A DNA stretch of 64,000 bases from Sclerodactyla briareus (lineage: Eukaryota > Echinodermata > Holothuroidea > Dendrochirotida > Sclerodactylidae). The DNA lies in NCBI GenBank assembly GCA_026419785.1, contig JAODTK010005820.1, forward strand, positions 1-64,000. The letters run 5' to 3'. Shown here piece by piece: positions 60,562 to 64,000 of this stretch (position 1 is the stretch's first letter; each line of letters begins with the position of its first letter). The notes beneath the pieces were generated by a model. It was not told the origin of the DNA. It saw only the letters and a program-made list of their open reading frames with translations, and searched no databases. The position numbers and the translations under genes are program-made.

Positions 60562-60606
60562 AATGAGGGTCCCAGGAGAGTCGACTGGCAGAGGTAACTC
60601 AAGACA

Positions 60607-62200
60607 CTAATGAGTTGTAACAGTATCTGATAGTATCTGATGTTGATAAAGTATTACTGAACGAGAACACGTTTCTTCTCTGGAAAGACGCATTTGCTTT
60701 CTCTTATCAATATCAATTACCATTTTATTACTATCGCACCAATCACTAACCTTGACGAGATCTTCCCGCAATCTCTTGGCACCCTCACTATCACAAACGA
60801 CGGTATGTACATAATATTCATCGTCAAGTAAAGAACAATGTGAAGTAGGATTACAAGTAACGAAAAACATACAGGGAAGGACTCAGCACACTACTCTAAG
60901 AGGGAATGGATTTCATCCCAATCGGAATAACCACCCTGGAAATGGACCCGGTGGGATTCATAGCATAAAAACATTGAATCCATTTCCACACAGGATCTCT
61001 AATGTTGAACTGCTGAGAAAGTTTTTGTAGGAGAATGTTATGCGACATTCTGTCGAAAGCAGAAAAAGCGTCAATTAATAGCGGAAGAAAAGAAGAAATG
61101 AGTCAAGAGTAACTGGCCTACGAATAGGGAATATCACCTAGTTTGATGATAAAAGAGTGCTGGGTGAAAAACCCATGTGACAATGAGTCAACAGGTTTAT
61201 AAGTATGAACGTGATGGGGGATAGCATTGGGAACATTGCAAAAACTCAGCAATCCAGGCAATAGAAGAGCAATCGGATTATAATGCCCAAAACAGTGTTA
61301 TGAATGGGGGTTACATGGGCACACCTCCACTGTCGAGGAAGCTGTCGAGTATTCAAAGAGCAGTGAAAGAGTCTGTAACAGGTTCAATAACACTTGAGGA
61401 TTCATTCAGTAAAGTAGCAGGACCAGCAGACCTACTTGCGGAATGCTGGTCACGCAAATTACTGATATCAGACGCAGAGGAAGATAGATGTCTCAGTGTC
61501 GGAATAGACAATTTACCAATAGGAAGAGTAAGAATATGATCCCCCAAAGGGGCCGAGAAAAAATAATTGGAAGCTTCAGAAATATCCGCTGGCTTGTACA
61601 AGTGATGCCGTACCAACCGTGAAGCGGAGTGTGAGATTGGCGCTTACTGCGAACAAAGAACCAGAGGGCCATGTAGTTGTCTGAAAGAGATAAAAGATCA
61701 TTGAAATAGGCCCCACTGCAACAAGCACTACTTAATTTTCGGATTTAGTAAAATTACGAAATTCCTTGTAGGCAGGCTAGTATACAGGGGGTCTGCTGCG
61801 TTTGGCTTCAGTGAAAAGTCAACGCCTCTCGACAAAATTCCTTAAGATCCTTGTCAAACCAAGAACTGCTTTCCTGCTACCACTGGATGTTTTGGTGGGG
61901 ATTGATTCCCTAATAGAAGCAAACCAAACAAACACAGAGCCACCCATGGAGAAGTCAATAATATTGTCAATAAAAATACATGTCCCGAGGCGCTAAGTGA
62001 AGTATCGTTGAAGTACTCAAATCTGCTAAAATGACTTCTAAGGATTTGTAGAAATTGGGCATGCATGGCATGTTGAGTTTACTTAGGTAGCATAGTGATA
62101 ACTACCTGACGCATGGTCCACTATGGTCCACACGCTAACATTAGCATGATCCAGGGAATTAGGGAATAATAAATCAATAACTCTCTCAGTATGATTATCG
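60607..62200 (-). mobile_element. Decayed non-LTR retrotransposon (endonuclease tail to RT)
   Basis: On the minus strand, in order: an SSDNHTERVIDLLFPNSLDH stretch (about 62140-62210), like the end of an AP-endonuclease; PRQWRCAHVTPIHN (about 61290-61340), the usual lead-in to RT; LIDAFSAFDRMSHNILLQKL (about 61010-61080), the RT block with F.AFD; and LREDLVKVSDWCDSNKMVID (60700-60770), the region after the catalytic block. Frames are broken repeatedly. The clade is CR1/Jockey-like but not resolved. Confidence 0.75.
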
Positions 62201-62751
62201 GAGGAACAGTCCTCGATCTGAATGGCAATTCAGTGTCTGGGAGAAAATGGCTGCTTGTGCGTCTCTATATTACACCTGCAAAGTTATTTTGGCAACTGCG
62301 CCTTTCCCCTTAATTCATCAGATGGATTAGAGTTACCCGTGTTGCTTTTAGAGTTCAACTCTTGAGAGGGGTTCATGTACTTCAGTCCTGAGTGCGTGGA
62401 CGTGGTGACCTAACTGTCTACTGTTCCCACATTTTCACGATGAATATCTCAATCTCGTTTATTTATCCAAGAAACGTAGGTCCCGGGGCGATCAGTCAAC
62501 GTCGTTTCCCGAACGTCAATAGTCGGCTTGCTGGGAGAGTGAGTTAGACGGATGATCACTGTAAACGCATAATGTGATAAGAACTACTATACCCCCCCCC
62601 CCCCCCACCCCATTATTGTATGACAATAATGGCCAACTATCTGGGTGTTCCTTTTTTCCCAGCCACTCTTGTATACTTGCCGAAGCAGAGGATCGAATCT
62701 GTTCAAGGCCAAGCAAGGGTGCAGTCCTGAATACTGCACCTATTGTCAGCT

Positions 62752-63306
62752 GCGAACCCCTCACCAGGTACATGGAAACAGGCAATGCCTGTTTGGCGGT
62801 ACCTTAACTGTTGGATGTGGGTAATCACACGCAGACGACAACTTGTAATACCTTCCACTCGTTTGTCCCTGCTCCAATCCAATCACCAAAAGATACACGG
62901 AATAAGGCAATGCCTCGTTGGTAGTACTTTAATGTGGGGGTGGAGATGCAAATTGCCTTCCCCTCGTTTATCCCTGCTTCAATCCCTTGTGATGAGCGTC
63001 CAGCGAGAAGGCAACAGGTACCATTTTACCAGTCTTTTGAAAAGTAAGTACCAGTCTTTGGAAACACTCGGTCATTTTCGAAAATGAATAGAATTCCGAA
63101 CAAAGAATCCCAATCATTAGGACTGAGGTAAAATGGTACTGGAAATGACCCGACTGGGAATCGAACCCCGGTCTCCGGGTGTAAGGCCGACGCCATACCA
63201 ACTGTGCCAACACCCGGTATATGCTTCGGTCATTTTCGAAAATGAATAAAATTCCCACAAAAAATCACAATCAATAGGACTGAGGTGAAATGGGTACTTG
63301 AAATTA
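62752..63306 (-). mobile_element. Composite SINE cluster with tRNA-like head
   Basis: Two bodies (62752-62880 and 62885-63045) share 'aggcaatgcct', 'ctcgtttgtccctgc' and, for the second, 'gagcgtccagcgagaaggca' with the SINE at 50946. The tRNA-like head at 63148-63215 reads, on the minus strand, GTTGGCACAGTTGGTATGGC and GGGGTTCGATTCCCAGTCGG, a very good box B. On both sides of the head lies a direct repeat of about 79 bp starting 'ggtcattttcgaaaatgaat' (63070-63148 and 63227-63306). Confidence 0.75.
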
Positions 63307-63309
63307 GGC

Positions 63310-64000
63310 CACATCGTTTGTTTCCTATTTTTGCATGCTTTAGTAATTTATTCACCACTGCTTATACTACGTAATGTTACGTTAAATGAAGCCGTTCCCT
63401 CCGGGCAATATTCGCGGAGGATCAGAACGTCGAAAAAATGAGCATACTCAAATAAGTTCGCAAACTGCGCGGGGGACCAGGAGCGTCGGTAATTGTGCAT
63501 GGCAGGAGCAATTTGGAATTTTCTGCCAACGTTTTTCGAACTTCTCGGGGTCGTGATTTGCTCACCATTCATTCTCTGAAACGTCGCATAGGCTCCGTCA
63601 TATCATATGCGGCATTCGTGCACGTCGAAAAATTCTTCGTGAAACCCCGAATAGATCTGACACTTCGTATACTGTTCCGGGCACATATCGCGAGAGCTAC
63701 GAAGAATGAAAAATACATCACGGCGGCGACAGAGGTTCACCTCTTGGAATATGAACGTCACCGTACAACGGGTGTGTTACTCTTGCCCACAAATACCGGT
63801 ACCAACCTAAATGTTGACCACTCTATGGTTCCACTGCTAATGCCACACAGCCATGCATGCACAGTCCCCGCGGCATGAAGTTTTGGAGCAGTGTTCCCAT
63901 CTATCAATACTAGGCTCATATACCTCGGCACTATCCAACAATCCATCTTCTGCTTTGCCACCGACTACCCAGATCCGTTCATACAGCGAGATCACCCCGG
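63310..64000. other. Right edge, unresolved
   Basis: The plus-strand frame at 63495-63878 (127 codons) and neighbouring frames contain a weak IWNFLPTFFELL...LKRRI pattern at about 63505-63590, like a LINE C-terminus, and nothing else recognisable. A gene continuing beyond the window cannot be excluded. Confidence 0.3.

Overview
This window is eukaryotic nuclear DNA from an animal, most likely a marine invertebrate deuterostome. An echinoderm is my best guess, with hemichordate or amphioxus not excluded. The reasons are multi-exon genes with GT-AG introns, fibrinogen-related (FReD) and TIL modules on separate exons, a metazoan Sec-tRNA-associated RRM gene, and a dense mix of CR1-, L2- and L1/Tx1-type LINEs, tRNA-derived SINEs, hAT- and CACTG-type DNA elements. 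There are no bacterial operons, no CRISPR array and no complete tRNA gene. Most long open frames are shadows or transposon fragments. The real genes consist of short exons that must be read across frames.

Three host loci can be supported. (1) Plus strand, about 19.3-33.1 kb: an orthologue of TRNAU1AP/SECp43 (tRNA selenocysteine 1-associated protein 1), with pieces of both RRMs, a Tyr-rich region and the conserved C-terminal segment on six well supported exons and one possible exon. (2) Minus strand, 44.58-45.52 kb: an apparently intronless EamA/DMT-type transporter resembling SLC35G, with a truncated relic at 39.7 kb inside a partial segmental duplication. (3) Plus strand, 53.2-58.8 kb: a secreted-type gene made of FReD exons, a TIL plus TILa/VWC-like cysteine-rich module and a second, complete FReD. 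The first FReD lacks its C-terminal exon, yet its splice phase fits the TIL exon.

Layout. 0-8.1 kb is repeat sequence, including a 2.7 kb tandem duplication. 8.1-12.7 kb is non-coding with small duplications. 12.7-16.8 kb holds a CR1-type LINE and a 1.5 kb hAT-like insertion whose empty site is visible nearby. 19.3-33.1 kb is the TRNAU1AP locus, with introns carrying a hAT MITE, a G-rich tract, a CR1-type LINE, a minisatellite with a run of 46 G, LINE tails and tandem repeats. 34-38 kb is non-coding. 38.6-47 kb is the transporter duplication with an L2-like and a Tx1-like LINE between or inside the arms. 47-53 kb is mostly non-coding with a SINE and two hairpin MITEs. 53.2-58.8 kb is the FReD/TIL gene. 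59-64 kb holds a 541 bp foldback element with a 6 bp target duplication, a decayed LINE and a SINE cluster.

A caution applies throughout. Most recognisable exons, including those of the conserved TRNAU1AP, need single-base frame changes while splice sites and family residues are intact, and the 2.7 kb duplicates differ largely by 1-2 base indels. I infer a high residual indel rate in this assembly, so 'broken' genes here should not be called pseudogenes on frame alone. Family assignments were made by eye from remembered family features; no search was run.
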